A stretch of 64,000 nt of DNA. Origin: Paramecium sonneborni. Lineage: Eukaryota; Ciliophora; Oligohymenophorea; Peniculida; Parameciidae. The first letter of the stretch is position 1. Each line of letters starts with the position of its first letter. This document shows, piece by piece, positions 14,485 through 27,483 of the stretch. The notes under the pieces were generated by a model. It was not told the DNA's origin. It saw only the letters and a list, made by a program, of their open reading frames with translations, and ran no database searches. The DNA is taken from positions 405,997 through 469,996 of the forward strand of contig CAJJDN010000010.1 in assembly GCA_905182985.1 (NCBI GenBank). The letters are read 5' to 3'. A program made the translations under genes and the position numbers.

Positions 14485-16111
14485 TCATTCATTATTAATT
14501 ATCATTTCTAATATTTAATAAATCACTTATTATCTAAATCTATTTTCATAGTTTAATTATTGACATCCACTTAATACACAACATCTTATAAGTTTCGTTT
14601 TTTTCTTATAGAATAATTCTGTTTATTATTTGAAAAATTTTTCCTTAAAATTTATTTCATCTGATTAGACAATTAGGTTTTAATATTCATTTATGTTAAC
14701 AAATTTAGAAGAACTTCCATGAATCAAAGAGATTGCATCTTTGAATCTATAATTTAGATTTTCTCCATTTGTTTCCATTAAATAAATATGATTCAAATAA
14801 GGGTTATGAATAGATTTTATAATTTAAGAATTAAAGTTATGAATATTTGAAATATTTTTTATTTTGTTATGCCTGAAATTTAAGTACAATAAATTCAAAT
14901 ATGATAACTATTGGATAGATTTGATAATTTTATTTAAAAGTACATCATTAATAAGAATTTAATTATTTTATATATCTAACTATGATATTTTAATTAAATT
15001 ACTTAAAGGTACATTAGTTATTTCAATTCACTAATTTAGTTGAAAAAAAAGAAATAACTAGGATCTTTTAGAAGGGTTTGGTTCCTGACATAAAATTTAA
15101 GTTTTTTTAGCTCTTTAAAATCAACAATGGTTTTTAAGATTATATCAAAGTTGTTTGTATCACATAATATTTAATCAAAACAGATTGAAAGATTTTGCAA
15201 AGACTTTCTAAGTTACCATTATTTTTGAAAAAATTCAAATAATTTTCCAAAATTAGCAAATTTTTTATCAACTTTTTCTGCAGTATCAACAAATTGCAAA
15301 TATGCATAAAGTGCAGTAATTTTCCAAGAAATATTTAGTTGTATTTTTTAATCTTCGGTGCTGATTACTATTGTTCAGTATTATAATTACATGTATTAAC
15401 TTTGAGTTATTTATAATCACTAGAACTTCTATGACAAGCAGGATCATTTTAAATTCTAAATTCTTAAAAATTATAACCTTTCATTGTATTCATGAATAGA
15501 TTTATTAAATATGCTGATTTCCAACAAGAAGTTGTTAAATTAACATTAGTTCCAAATAATCGTAAATGAGTTAATGTAACACTAATTGAAGAATTTATAA
15601 GCGAATTGTAAGCATAATTTTCTGTTTGAATAAAACGAGAATCAATAATTTTAAGATTTGGAAAATTTTCAGCATTCACTCCTATTTCATCTAGATTGTC
15701 AATTTTGTTACACCATTAGATAATAAAGGTTTCCAAATATGGCCATTTGAGTTAGGATAAATTATAAATACCTTAATTATCAATTTTAGTATGACTTAAA
15801 TCCAAATATTAAATACTTTAGATACCTTGGAATAAATAATCAATAGAAAGAGAAGTTATAGGTGGGCAATTTAATGTAAGACTTATTAAATTCTAAAAAC
15901 ATTTAGATAATCCTCCTTTTTATTAAAAAATTTAAAATTAAGAATCTGTAACTTCAATGTTTTCAAAAGTAAGTTCTTTTAAATTAGTTAGATTATGTTT
16001 AGTTAAATTTTTGATTATTTTCTAATGAGGATTTTTAAGATTCTGTAAAACAATTTTTTCCAAATTTTTATGATTATAACGCAGAGATTACTTATAATCT
16101 TTATAATCCAT
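14485..16111 (-). CDS. Leucine-rich-repeat-like protein
   Basis: A 526-residue protein with irregular leucine-rich repeats in its first half: NLEKIVLQNLKNP, NLTNLKELTFENIEV, CFQNLISLTLNCPPI, SIQYLDLSHTKIDNQGIYNL and WPYLETFIIQWCNKI. Repeats reappear near the C-terminus (LSYLNLLYLNFRHNKIKNISNI). Two 23-nt introns, 15368-15390 and 14980-15002, each correct the frame, and the spliced length is an exact multiple of three. ATG at 16109-16111. LRR arrays bind proteins; no partner or catalytic domain is visible. Ciliates carry many such diverged LRR genes, so a more exact name is not justified. Confidence 0.7.
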
Positions 16112-16333
16112 GGTATTTGAATAAAATATATTATGCTATATTTTAAAAAATGAATTACTAAATTATGTAAAGATTTTGTATGGGATGTTGATTATTAGCT
16201 TTAATTAATTGTGGAGACTTTAATTTATTTATCTTTGAGATTTGTGTCTTTATCTGTTTAGGATATTAATTAATCAAATAAGGTTAGTTATTAAGTTTAA
16301 GTTGTTCTTCTCATAATAAAATAAATTAAATAA

Positions 16334-17882
16334 TCATTTATATTTATTAATAGCTTATCTGGATAAAGCTAAAGCTGAATTGATTCTATTTTTTAGTTCT
16401 TAGCTTTCTTAGAAATCATCAATTGTTGAATTTCTTGCATTAGGATCTAAAACAATAGGTGGAGTAGGTAAAGGATGTATCATATAATCTTATAATTTGG
16501 GTGCTATTTATTCCTTTTATTTAGGTTTAGGAACTATATTCTTAATTTAATCTAATTATTATTAATAAAGTAGTATTTATTGTTATTATTATTCAATTAA
16601 TATTTATTATTATTGATATTATTATTATTACTATTAAAACAATTATTATTATTGTCTTAATTATAATTCTAAATGTTATTATATTTATTATTCTCTTAAA
16701 ATTTATTCTTATCTTTAACGATCTGCTTCTAATTATTTAGGATTTATGGCTGGTAAATACTGAGGAAGTACAACTTATGATTATATTCTAATAGGTGATG
16801 ATTGAATTTATTATTGATTATTATTTATAGGGATACTCGGTTAAACTATTTATATATTAGATGAATTTGATGGGAATCTATTTTAAAATATCTTCAGGTC
16901 TTATTAAGGAGTATGCGTAGTGGGATTTAAAGGATTATTTCTAGAATTTTCTAAATTTTAAGTAATTTCATTAGAGTTCTAAATATTATAAAAATAATAC
17001 TAATAATTCAAGAAAAGTTGGTCTATCTATTTCTTCAATTTATAACATTGTTAAAACAATCCCAACAAGTTCAGTGGAATAACCAATATTTTAAATTTCC
17101 ATTTGTCTCTCTTAAAATATCTAATCTTTAATATATGGATTATTGAGATCATAATTATAACATTCAAAACTATCTTTAAGTGTCATCAATTCTAAGAAAG
17201 TCATTCCTAATGAAAATACATCTGACTTTTATATATCATGAATTGGAATCTCTAATTTTTATCTTAAACCATCAATTTATTAAGGAGATAATAATGCTTA
17301 TCCTTTTCCTGTAAGTACAACTTGATATCCACTCATTAAACGTAATACTCCTTTAGGAATTAGTTTAATTGAATCGTTTTAATCTAAATAAATAGAATCA
17401 GGTTATATATGAGTATGCCATTTCTATCTCGTATCCAAAAAATGTAAAGCTAATAATATTTCATGTAGACACTTCCATAATTATCTTTCAGGAATAAGAT
17501 TCTTATTTGAAAAATGATATCCACAAACTTATTTTAAGTTTTTATATACAGCTTCATAAAACCATTTACTTATTTATAAATTTGTTGTAAGATTAGGATC
17601 TATACATAGACCATAATATTTGACCAAATGCTTATGTTTTAATAGCATAAGTTATTCATGTAATTCTAATAATGGACCTTCATCATCAGTTGCTTAATTT
17701 GCATGTCTTTTTTCAAAGATTGTTGCATATTTTGTATTTTCTCTTTTTAATCTATAAAGTTCAATTCGATCTATGTGAGGAAATGATTATCCTCCCATAT
17801 TTTCAAATTAATCTTCTAAAGCTTAATTCTAATTGAAAACTGAATTATCTGCTGATTTTATGATATATACTTTGTTTCCCAT
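16334..17882 (-). CDS. Kinase-fold protein lacking catalytic motifs (pseudokinase)
   Basis: A 508-residue protein. Residues about 35-300 follow a kinase plan (LLKHKHLVKYYGLCID, then WKCLHEILLALHFL, then SDVFSLGMTFLELMT and a final DRPTFLELL). However, HRD is replaced by HTHIQPDSIYL, DFG by LIPKG, and no Gly-rich loop or VAIK Lys is seen. It should therefore not transfer phosphate and may act as a scaffold. The tail is Gln-rich with long TAA-encoded Gln runs. One 22-nt intron (16979-17000) precedes the tail. The N-terminal MGNK could be a myristoylation site. It starts 49 bp from the divergent EF-hand gene. Confidence 0.75.
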
Positions 17883-17931
17883 TTTTCTCAATAAAATTTT
17901 ATTTATTTTATAAAATTTATCAGTTGATAAA
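17883..17931. promoter_or_regulatory. 49-bp shared promoter region between divergent genes
   Basis: The pseudokinase (-) starts at 17882 and the EF-hand gene (+) at 17932, so both 5' UTRs and any promoter elements must fit within 49 bp or lie inside the coding regions. The interval is nearly pure A/T (ATTTTATTTATTTTATAAAA type). No defined motif can be named. Confidence 0.6.
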
Positions 17932-18809
17932 ATGAAATACAACAACTAGGAGCACTTAAATTAAATGCTTTCAATTTATATATAGGATACTATGTAAATC
18001 TTTTATGTTAATACTGTTTACTCTCCTACACAACTTGCTCAATAGTTTTGCTCTTAATTTAATTTGGATTAGATAAATGTAAAGTTAATCATACAAAATT
18101 TATTGAAAATTATTGAATCTGCATCCAAGTTACCACAATATTCATACCTTATTTAATATTATTAAAATTATACTGATATGAAACCTTAATCCAATATTTC
18201 ATTTAAATAATCATACAAATTGTGTGAATTCTTATAAGATTAACCATAATTATTTTATAGAACATAATAATTTTAAAGAAAAATTTAATAAAATATTGAA
18301 AATATTCGATAATAAATGGATTAAGTATTAAGCACTCATTGTACATTTAATCCATAACTAAACTACTCAAATTAATAACAAGATGTCAATAGATATTTAA
18401 ATCTATATCAAAAAGGATTGCTTAAATAAATAAAAAGAAACTAAAGCAAATAAACTCAAGTTGATATATTAGATTAAATTGATGATAATTGTACCTTTGA
18501 ACCTTCTATTAATAAAAATTTTAAATTTCAAAAATAAAAATCTGAAAATACACCAAGTCAATTAAATTTTATGATAAAAAATCATTTGCTAAAATAAAAA
18601 TAATACTACCATCAACTTTTCCAATTATTAGATAGTAATAATGATGGTTTAATTTCTAAAAATGAAATCGATATTAGTCAATTAAATCAACAAGAAATAT
18701 AGTATCAATTTTATAATTAATTAGACATCTTATGCCTTTGCTAATGAAAATTGAAAAAGAAAATTTAGAATTAGATTATAATTAATTTATTACTATATAA
18801 TTAAATTGA
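17932..18809 (+). CDS. EF-hand calcium-binding protein
   Basis: A 284-residue protein. Near the C-terminus LLDSNNDGLISKNEID is a complete EF-hand loop. About 25 residues on, KENLELDYNQFITI looks like a degenerate second hand that has lost its calcium ligands. The middle has two THCTFNPQLN / NCTFEPSIN motifs, a CTF-P pattern seen repeatedly in ciliate EF-hand and cytoskeletal proteins. A 23-nt intron at 18702-18724 restores the frame into IQHLMPLLMKIEKENLEL. Probably a Ca2+ sensor or structural protein; no enzyme domain. Confidence 0.75.
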
Positions 18810-19982
18810 ATTCTTTTTTAATTAGATAATCTAATCTATAATAATTATAAAGCCAAAATTGTATAAAAAAACCTGTTCCAATAATTTCAATCTTCATTCA
18901 TTAATTAATATGAATTCAATATATAAATTTTGATAAATTGTTAATTTTAAGGATCCATTATATTTCCAAAAATAGAGTTTAGAAATAAAACATTCTCTTA
19001 TAAAAAATAATAATTTTTTTTTAACTCAAATTATAATAATTATGATCATTCTAAATTCATGATAAATCACAAAAATTTCTTGAAACAGTATGATTTTTAA
19101 ACAATTTATAATCAAATGTTTTGATTAAGATAAATATTTGTAAAATATTATAATATTTTTTATGGGAATTCGCTATTATTTCAATTCCATATATTTGAAC
19201 AGCCACTGTATAATATTCCCTTTGATGCAGATAGCTATAATATTTTGTTTGGTTGTATATGTACATATTCAATTTAACTAATTTTAGGTAATTATAAATA
19301 GAAATGATGATTTAATATTACAAATTACAGAATCTCTATTAACATGTGTATTTTTTTTTGAGCTACTTGTTAAGATTTTCATATAAAAAGAAGTATTTGC
19401 ATTATAATAAATAGAATTTTCTGTAAAATAACAATAATTTAACAGACCTAATTTTATTTACTACAATAATTTCTCTGATGATAATATAGAAAACAATATC
19501 AATCAACCTAAAATAAGAGTAGGAAGATGAACTGATCTCGATAGTATTATTATTGATTAGATATGCAGTCTAATCTGTACGGCTATTTATGAACATAAAA
19601 ATGTAATATTCTTTTTTATAATTAGAAATCGCTAAACGATTGCCTTTATCTAAAATAATAATATTACATTCACAAATGATCCATAAATTTAGTCATCTAT
19701 CGAAATTAATTAATAGTGATTTATTTATTTTTAAGGATTAAATTATATTCATATTTATTCTTCCTACTTTATGGAATAATTATTATATATAAATTATCTA
19801 TATATTTAAATTTGTATTTTGTTTATAGATTATATTTAAAATAATTTAAATAACTAAAATAAGTGAAATTAGAATCTTTAAATATAAATATGAAAATTTA
19901 CAAAAACAAAAATCTAACTTAATAAATTCAATGATTTTTTATTGTTTTTAAGAATTTTAAATATAAATTTATAAAAATAATA
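18810..19982 (+). other. Long interval with membrane-protein-like frames, gene unresolved
   Basis: No complete gene was resolved. Plus-strand frames between about 19090 and 19660 encode hydrophobic segments: FPLMQIAIIFCLVVYVHI, ITESLLTCVFFFELLVKIF, and LISIVLLLIRYAVQSVRLFM with spaced Arg. The order and the Arg-bearing helix recall voltage-sensor segments S1, S2 and S4. The pieces lie in different frames and no set of normal short introns found here joins them. It is either a gene with unusual splicing or a decayed channel copy. The minus-strand frame at 19057-19330 is the likely shadow. Confidence 0.3.
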
Positions 19983-22900
19983 ATGATTTTTTGGATTGAT
20001 AACACTAGCATATATGATTGTAGAACTTACAGTCTCATAAAACCATAGTAATATGATGTTTCTATCATTTTGGATTACATTAAATAGGAATAATAATATA
20101 ATAGGATTGATCTAAAAGATAAACTACCAAAATTATTAAGAACTCTTGCCTTATTGCTTATGATTCATAATAAGAATGATATTTTTAGATTGTTACAAAT
20201 TTTAGCATCAAAGGATTTTAAATTTACAATACTTTTCAATGATTTTATGAAAAGTCCTGCTGCATTGTGGTATATAGATAAGATGAAGATAGAATTCGTG
20301 TAAATGATCATGCATCAATATATCTAAGGAGAATATAAATTTCTTGAAAATTTATTTAAAAAAATCACTAATTCTTATGAGTAATATTTTTAGAAATTTC
20401 AGAATGAGTAAGGAACCCCAGAATTTAATTAATAAACAGAATTAGAGATATAAATAAATTAAAATTAAGATTAAACGAAATCAAATAAAGTTAAAGATTA
20501 ATCTTAATAAAATTAAATATAAGAAAAATTAATAAATTAAGTCTAGTAAGAATAATTAGAGTAGCGTAATGATTTAAGTAAAATGAGTTCTGAAGAGAAT
20601 AATCTTGATTAAGCTTTATAAAAAAGAAATTAATAAATTATGATTCTTTAAGATACTAAAAATTAAAATGATTAGGTAGCTAACTATATAATATAAAATA
20701 AAGAGTAAGTTTTATATCAAAATTAAGATTCTTAATAATAAAAATAAATAAATAAAGAAAGAAATTAAAAAACAACTATTTAAATAGAAGATTAAAACCT
20801 ATAATAAAAATAAAAGGAATAAAATGATAATAAATAAAACTTAGTATAATAGTAATAAAGTCAAAATTAATCAAGCAAAATAATTTAGAAGGATCAAAAT
20901 AATACAGAAAATCAAAAGGGATGTTAAATTTCAGAACAATAAAAAGAATTATTCAAATAAGTTTGCTAAGATGATAAACCAGATAAAAAAAGTAATATTT
21001 TTCTTTATATTATAAATAGTGCTTGATATGGCAAAAATCTTATCAGAAAAAGCCTAAAAAAAATCAGCCTATTCTCCTTTATAATCTTTTTCTAAATTTA
21101 AGCCCAATCCAAAACCTTTAGAAAAAATAACTGAAAAGTTTGAAAAAAGGACTAATATAGAATAAAAAATAGCTAATAAATTAAATTAAGAACCAGAAAA
21201 GATAAATTAATATATTGATACTTTAACGGATAAAGAATAATAAGAATTTAAATTTTCTCAAGATACAGAATTAATTAAATTATTTGATTTATTAAAAGAA
21301 AAATGCGAATAAACTCATTGGTGGCCTAAATTTTAAGATAAATGTCATTAGGCTATGATGGATAAGGAACTTGAAATGATAATGTTTGAAAAACTGCCAA
21401 TATTAATGAAAAAATGGGCTCTTGAAACAGGAAAAAATGTAACAGAGATGGAATAAATTCCTAGTATAAAAAATAAAACATTATTTTAAGAAAAAAAAAA
21501 TAAACTACTAGATTTTTCTGATCCAGAAGAATTAACAAAAGATTTATTTTAAACTGTGTAATCTTTAGATAAAATAGAAAAAAACAAAAAATATGTAGAA
21601 AATGAAAAATTAAACGAAAAAATTTGTTAAAATTCTAAATAATTAAATAATTAGGGAATTAGTAAATTAAAAAATTTTGAGGAGTCTAATAGTAAATTGT
21701 CTACTAATTATATATCAGAATAAAGTGAGAATTAAAATTAGAGAAGTGATTCTAAAAATTAAGATGAAAACTAATAAAATTCAAATTCATAACGATAGTT
21801 TAATTAAAACTAAATTAACAAGGAAAACAAAAATATTATATCAAAATTAAATGAAGATCAATTTTTTAATCAAAATTAATCTATTTTCGTTGATTAAGAA
21901 GAATTACTTTAAAATGAAATTTAAGAGGTAACTCCTTATTAAATTATTGATATTGATGATGATATAATATTAAAGAATATTTCAGAAGATAAATAAAAAA
22001 TTTAATAATTAAAAGTAATTAAAACAGTTTCAAATAGACTATATTAAGAAATTAATAATAAAAGATAGCAAGATGTAGATATTCACTCAGTAAATGAAGA
22101 AATCAATTAAAAGAAAAGTAATTAGCAATTCACTTAATAATAAGCAATGTATATCATTGATGATTGTATAGAAATCTAAAATTAGCCTAAAATAAAGAGT
22201 AATATTATTTGTCCTAATATTCAATCAGATGTTAATTAAATTTATGATGATATTGATAATTTATTTCAAAATGATAATCATATATCAAGCCCAGATTCGA
22301 TAATTAGCTCATCTATTTTAATTAGTGAATAAAGTAGTATTTAATTTGATGAAATTTAAATTAACAAAACTTAATTTGAAAATAAAGAGTAATTAAATTA
22401 ATAAAAAAATTTAGAGATAAATAATATTAAACCATTAAGACAAGAAGAACAATATAAAAAGGATTCTGATTTGGATAAAAAAGAAAATTAAAAAAATAAA
22501 AGTAATAATAAGAGATAAAATTAAAAAAATAACAATTAAAATTAACAGGTAAAGAGTAAAGAAAGAAAATCTAAGAATGATTAATAAGAAAAGAAGAGAA
22601 CTAAAAGTTCATCATAAAATAAAGAAAAAAATAAAGAAAGTAAGAAAAGAAAGAGTATTGAATAAAAAAATACTTAAGAAATTCTAAAAACCTTTTAAAC
22701 AGAATAAGAAGCTAAAGAGAAATAGAAAGAAGATTTGAAAAAAAAAGAAAAAGAAATAGCTAATTCAGAAAATATCAAAAAAGCTGAGTAAAAGTTTGAT
22801 AAATTAAGAAACGATGGAAGTGAATATTAGAAAGAATATAATCATCCCTAATAACTATCCAAAAAAAAAGAGATTGAAGAAGGAGGATTAAAAGAATATA

Positions 22901-23892
22901 AATAATATCAAAATTAATATAAAAAGAATTAATAACCATTTTAATAATCTCAACAAAATTTTAATAACATCAATCAGATTCAAGAAAATACTCAAAGATT
23001 AAAATCTCAAGAGAAATAAATTCAAGAACCTTAAATAGTGAATAACTCTCAAAATTAATAAATAATTTTTAATATTTAGGATAGCTAATCAAATGGATAT
23101 AAAGATTAAAATAATGAAAATCTTAATTAGGAGGAATAATCAATTTAAAAAACACACCTATAAAACTACTAATAATTTGATAGAAACTAACATAAATATC
23201 AAAATTAACCAGAACAACTTAATATTCAGTAAAATTTTAACTAAGGATAAAATAATTATGCTTTTGCTTTTGAATAATATGGTAAATAAGAATTTTTAAC
23301 CAAAAAAGATTTGAAACTTTAGAAAAATATAACGAAATCAGTTGTAAATCCTGTTTAATATGATCTTGTTTAATAATAATCTCCCTTTAATTATGGAAAT
23401 GCTCAAGAATAAAAATAATCATAATAGTATATATAACCCAATTAGCATTAATAATATTAACATCAATAATAATGCTAACAATATTAATAATAATAATAGT
23501 AATTTTAATAACAGAAATAATTTTTTAATCCATAAAAACATAATGATAAAAAATTTAGAAATAATTAGTCTTCCTAAAAAGATTTCTATAGATAAAAACA
23601 ACAATTTCAGAATCAATAAGAGACTCACTCATAAAAATAAAGAAAATATAATCATAGTTATGATCAATATTCCCAAAATTAAAATTTTAATTTTATATCA
23701 GCACCATAGTCCAATAATAATGTATAACCACCTTATCCTTAATTCAATTAAATGAATGATCATTAATTTTTTATTTAGAATCCATGTCCTCATCCAAATA
23801 ATTCTATTAATCCATCTATTTAACCATCAAAAAAATAAATGTTTGAACTTTTTTGTTAAATGTTTAAGGATAAATTTTAGTAGCCAGAATGA
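19983..23892 (+). CDS. Large Gln/Asn-rich protein of unknown function
   Basis: 1,293 residues with one 28-nt intron (20992-21019); the spliced length is an exact multiple of three. The N-terminal 110 residues are an ordered helical domain (DLKDKLPKLLRTLALLLMI, then FRLLQILASKDFKFTILFND, FMKSPAALWYIDKMKIEFVQ). A second ordered block around residues 400-490 has FDLLKEKCEQTHWWPKFQD and MIMFEKLPILMKKWALETG. Between and after these the protein is mostly Gln, Asn and Lys, with a Lys/Ser-rich KERKSKNDQQEKKRTKSSS stretch and a C-terminal Gln/Asn/Pro tail. No family is recognised. Low-complexity regions of this type could support condensates or nuclear scaffolding, but that is inference. Confidence 0.75.
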
Positions 23893-24042
23893 GAAGAATT
23901 TTATTTTTTTTATTAATATTGAAACAAGAAAATATTTTATTGTTTTTCCATTTATATATTTAATTGATATTTTTTAATAAACTATAGACATTTTTTATTA
24001 TTTATAATGAAATTATAAATTTTTTATCTATTATTATACTTC

Positions 24043-27000
24043 TCAATTTGCTAGGGCTAAGGCTACTTTTGTTTTTTATTGATTATCTAATTATTCATTT
24101 AATGAAGAGTTTTATGATCTTAAAGCTTCAATTTCAGCAAATGAAACCACTAATAAGAAACTGTATTCATCTATTTTATATTGAAGACTATTCAATTTAG
24201 AATATTCAAATTTCCATTGTCCTAAATCCTTAAAATGTTAAATATAAAATTATACTTTTTCTAATTCCACAATTTTTTAGTCTGCTTCATTTAAATCAAG
24301 AGTTAAATGTTCAACTTAAACTTATAGATCATTAGATTTTTCTTCTAATTTCTTAGCTTTATACTCATGTCTTTTAACTTCGCTGCTCAATAGAGCCATT
24401 TTATCTTCATATTTATACTAATTTAATTAAACAAAAAAAATACTTTAATATCTTCAAGTTCAGCTATTTTACTTTCTAATTAAGTCATTTTTTATTTGAA
24501 CTATTCTATGATTTCATCTCTTGATTATAATTCCTTTTCTAATTTCTTAATTTAATTCTAAAGATCTTCTTAATTAACAAGTAATCCCTCTATTTCAGCT
24601 ACTTATTATTTTAGATGAGTAATTTCAGCAGATTTATTTTAATTTTCATCAATTTATTATTATAATTAGTTTTCAAGGGAATTTAATTATGTTTTTAATT
24701 CATTAATATCTTCTAATTAAGCATGTAAATCATTTAATTCTTAATCCATTTTCATTAATTCTTAATTTTATTAATCAATTTCTCCTTATTTCTTTTAATT
24801 CAGTACTTTTAATCTTTCAATTTCAGATGAAAGCATAGCTAATTTATTTTCCATTTATTCTTTTATATGAAGTAATTATTAATATTATTAATCCAATTAT
24901 TCATGTTTTGTTTTCCATAATTTTAATTCTCTTTCTAATTCAGCTATTCTTTCATTTAAGCTATCAATTTCTAATCTTAATGCATCCATTTCAGCTAATT
25001 ATGCTTATAAATCTTAAATTTATTTTTTAAGTTCATCAACATTCTCCATTTTTTCAAGTTTATATTTCATTCCTTCAATGTGTGTTGAAAGCATAGCACA
25101 TTTACTTTAAAGATCATATTTTTCTTATTCTGATTATTAAATTCTTTATTCTAAACCTTATCTACCTTTTTATTCATTTTATAATTATTCTTACAAAACA
25201 GAATTTTATTCATGTAATTCTTGAATTTGAACTTTTAAAGTATCAAAAGACAATAAATCTTTTTATAATTATTAATTTTATTATTAATGATTTAAGACTT
25301 CTTAGTTCTTTTATTAAACAGTTTAATTCAATCTTTAATTTTCTTATTTTAATAATATTAATCTATTTTATAAATCTAAAGTTGGATCTTCTTCATTTGC
25401 CAAATTTGATTCAGATACTTTTTTATAACTTTATTATAAGGAACTTAATTATTATTATAAATCTGCAATTACTTATTCAGAATTAGATTATTTATGAACA
25501 ATATTCTATGCTTTTTATTCATCTAATTATCTTCTTAATTCAGCAATATTAGTATCAGCTTAAGTTGTTTATCCTCTAAGCTTTTCTAATTCATTTTAAT
25601 AATTTTAGTTCATTTATTGTTATGCATCATATTTATTTTATAATTAATTTAATTATTCTTTAAGAAGATTGAGATCGGATAACTATTACTCAGCCATTTT
25701 TAATTATTCTGTCTTCTAATCATTTAGATATCTTAATCTTTGAGATTCAGCACTTAACATTGCAACTTTATTCTCTAAATCATATATTTTATTATTTGCA
25801 TCTTAAAGTTTTTGCTCAAGTTCTGTAATGACTAACAATTTCTTTTCTAATTCATCAATAGTATGATTAGCTTAATCCAATTGACGAATTAAATCTTCAT
25901 TTTAATTTTCTAAATCTGCAATTCGATTTAATTATTCTTACAAACTTTTGAGTTATTCTTACATTTATAAAATTTTATCATTTTTCTATTTTAATTATAC
26001 TTTCAATCTTTCTATTTCTGATGCTAACATACTAACTTTGTTTTCTAATTACATTTTCTCTTCTTCTAAAAGTTTAAATCGATCAAGATTCTTCAATAAT
26101 TCTGCATTTTTCTAATTTAATTATTCATTAAGTCTATGTTATTAATCTAATTCTTATGATAATCTTTAATTTTCTTATTATAATAAAGATAATGATTTAA
26201 TCTTTTAATTTTATTCTGAGATTGTTAAATCAGCATTATTAAGTTCAATGTCTTTTTATTATAATTATTATTATAATTATTAAAATTCTGAACTTTTATC
26301 TGTTAATAATTTTTTTAATCTATCTAATTCTGAAATCAATCCTGAATGCAATTTTAATTATCCTTTAGTAGCTTCTAATTCAATTTATAACTTTTATTTG
26401 TCATCATTCAATTTATGTACTTAAACTGTTAACTTATTTTATTCTTAATTTAAAGAATCAATTCTAGCAACAGACTCTTTTTATGCAGATGAAAGTTATT
26501 AATGTTGGATATCAAGATTCTAAAATAAATAAATTTTAATAGTTACATTATATTTGATTTTCCATTGATCTAATTATTTTAGAGCATCAGCCAAATCTTA
26601 TTATAATTTTTTTTAACTATTCTACCATTCTTATCTCTCTCTTTCAAATTAGCTTTTAAGACTTTAAACTTCTGCTGGATTGAATTCTGCTAATTTTAAT
26701 TTTAATTCATCAATTTCTTTTTATTTCTTTTAATCATTTTCAGAATACTTTGATTTCCATTATTCTAAAATTCTATCTTTACCTTCATTTTGGTTATGTA
26801 TGTCTTATATTTCTTATTGAAATACTTCCAATTCTTATAATTATTTTTAATATTCTTAACACTTTTAAGATAACTAATGATTAAATTTAATTGATACTTC
26901 ATCAATAGTATGTTCTCTTTCAGCAACTAATTTTTATAGTCTTTCTACTTCTACTTATTAATTCAGTAATTTTTAATTTTCAATGATTAAATCATTCATT

Positions 27001-27322
27001 TCTGATCTTTGATTATCCATATCTATTTGAATTTTGGACATATCTATTTAAAACTTTTTAGCATCTTCTTAAGAACCTATAATTCTTGATTGTAATTCAT
27101 CCTTCTTAAATATTCATATTAATAAAATACGATTTCGTTTTCTATATCATATTTAGCTAATTAAGCTTCTAATGTAAAATATTTCTTTTTCCACAACTCT
27201 AATTCATCTTTATATTCATCATCATTTTCTCTTTCTTTATCATATGAAACTTGATTCTTCTCTTTTACTATTACTGTTGTTGGTAAAGTTTAAGCTGCTG
27301 GAATTACGTAAGAACGACCCAT
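24043..27322 (-). CDS. Large coiled-coil structural protein
   Basis: About 1,066 residues. After a short N-terminus (MGRSYVIPAAQTLPTTVIV) nearly the whole protein is heptad-rich coiled coil. Recurrent motifs suggest internal duplication: ELWKKKYFTLE, EQWKSKYSEND and DQWKIKYN; and MLSAE/MLASE followed by IERL or SQRL. Introns inferred at 27105-27130, 26520-26546 and 24418-24443 (26, 27, 26 nt); other stopless multiples of three could be hidden. The class is typical of ciliate cortical or basal-body-associated filaments, but no specific homologue can be named by eye. Confidence 0.78.
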
Positions 27323-27483
27323 ATTAGATGCTATTGGAATAACTGACTTAAAATTATATATTCATACTTCTACTAGGTGATCTGACTGAAACAGCTTATG
27401 AAGACTATGGTCTAAAGGAAGCCATTCTTAAATAATTAATTATTAATAATTAAGATATTTTTATTAATTACATAAGACTAGTA

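Noticed and set aside
19057..19272. Minus-strand frame MYIYNQTKYYSYLHQREYY...
   Set aside because: It opens with TTG, has Tyr-rich composition and lies opposite more membrane-like plus frames; neither is certain, but this one has weaker support.
23093..23977. Four Asn/Ile/Lys-rich frames on both strands
   Set aside because: They are alternate frames of the C-terminal Gln/Asn tail of the gene at 19983-23892.
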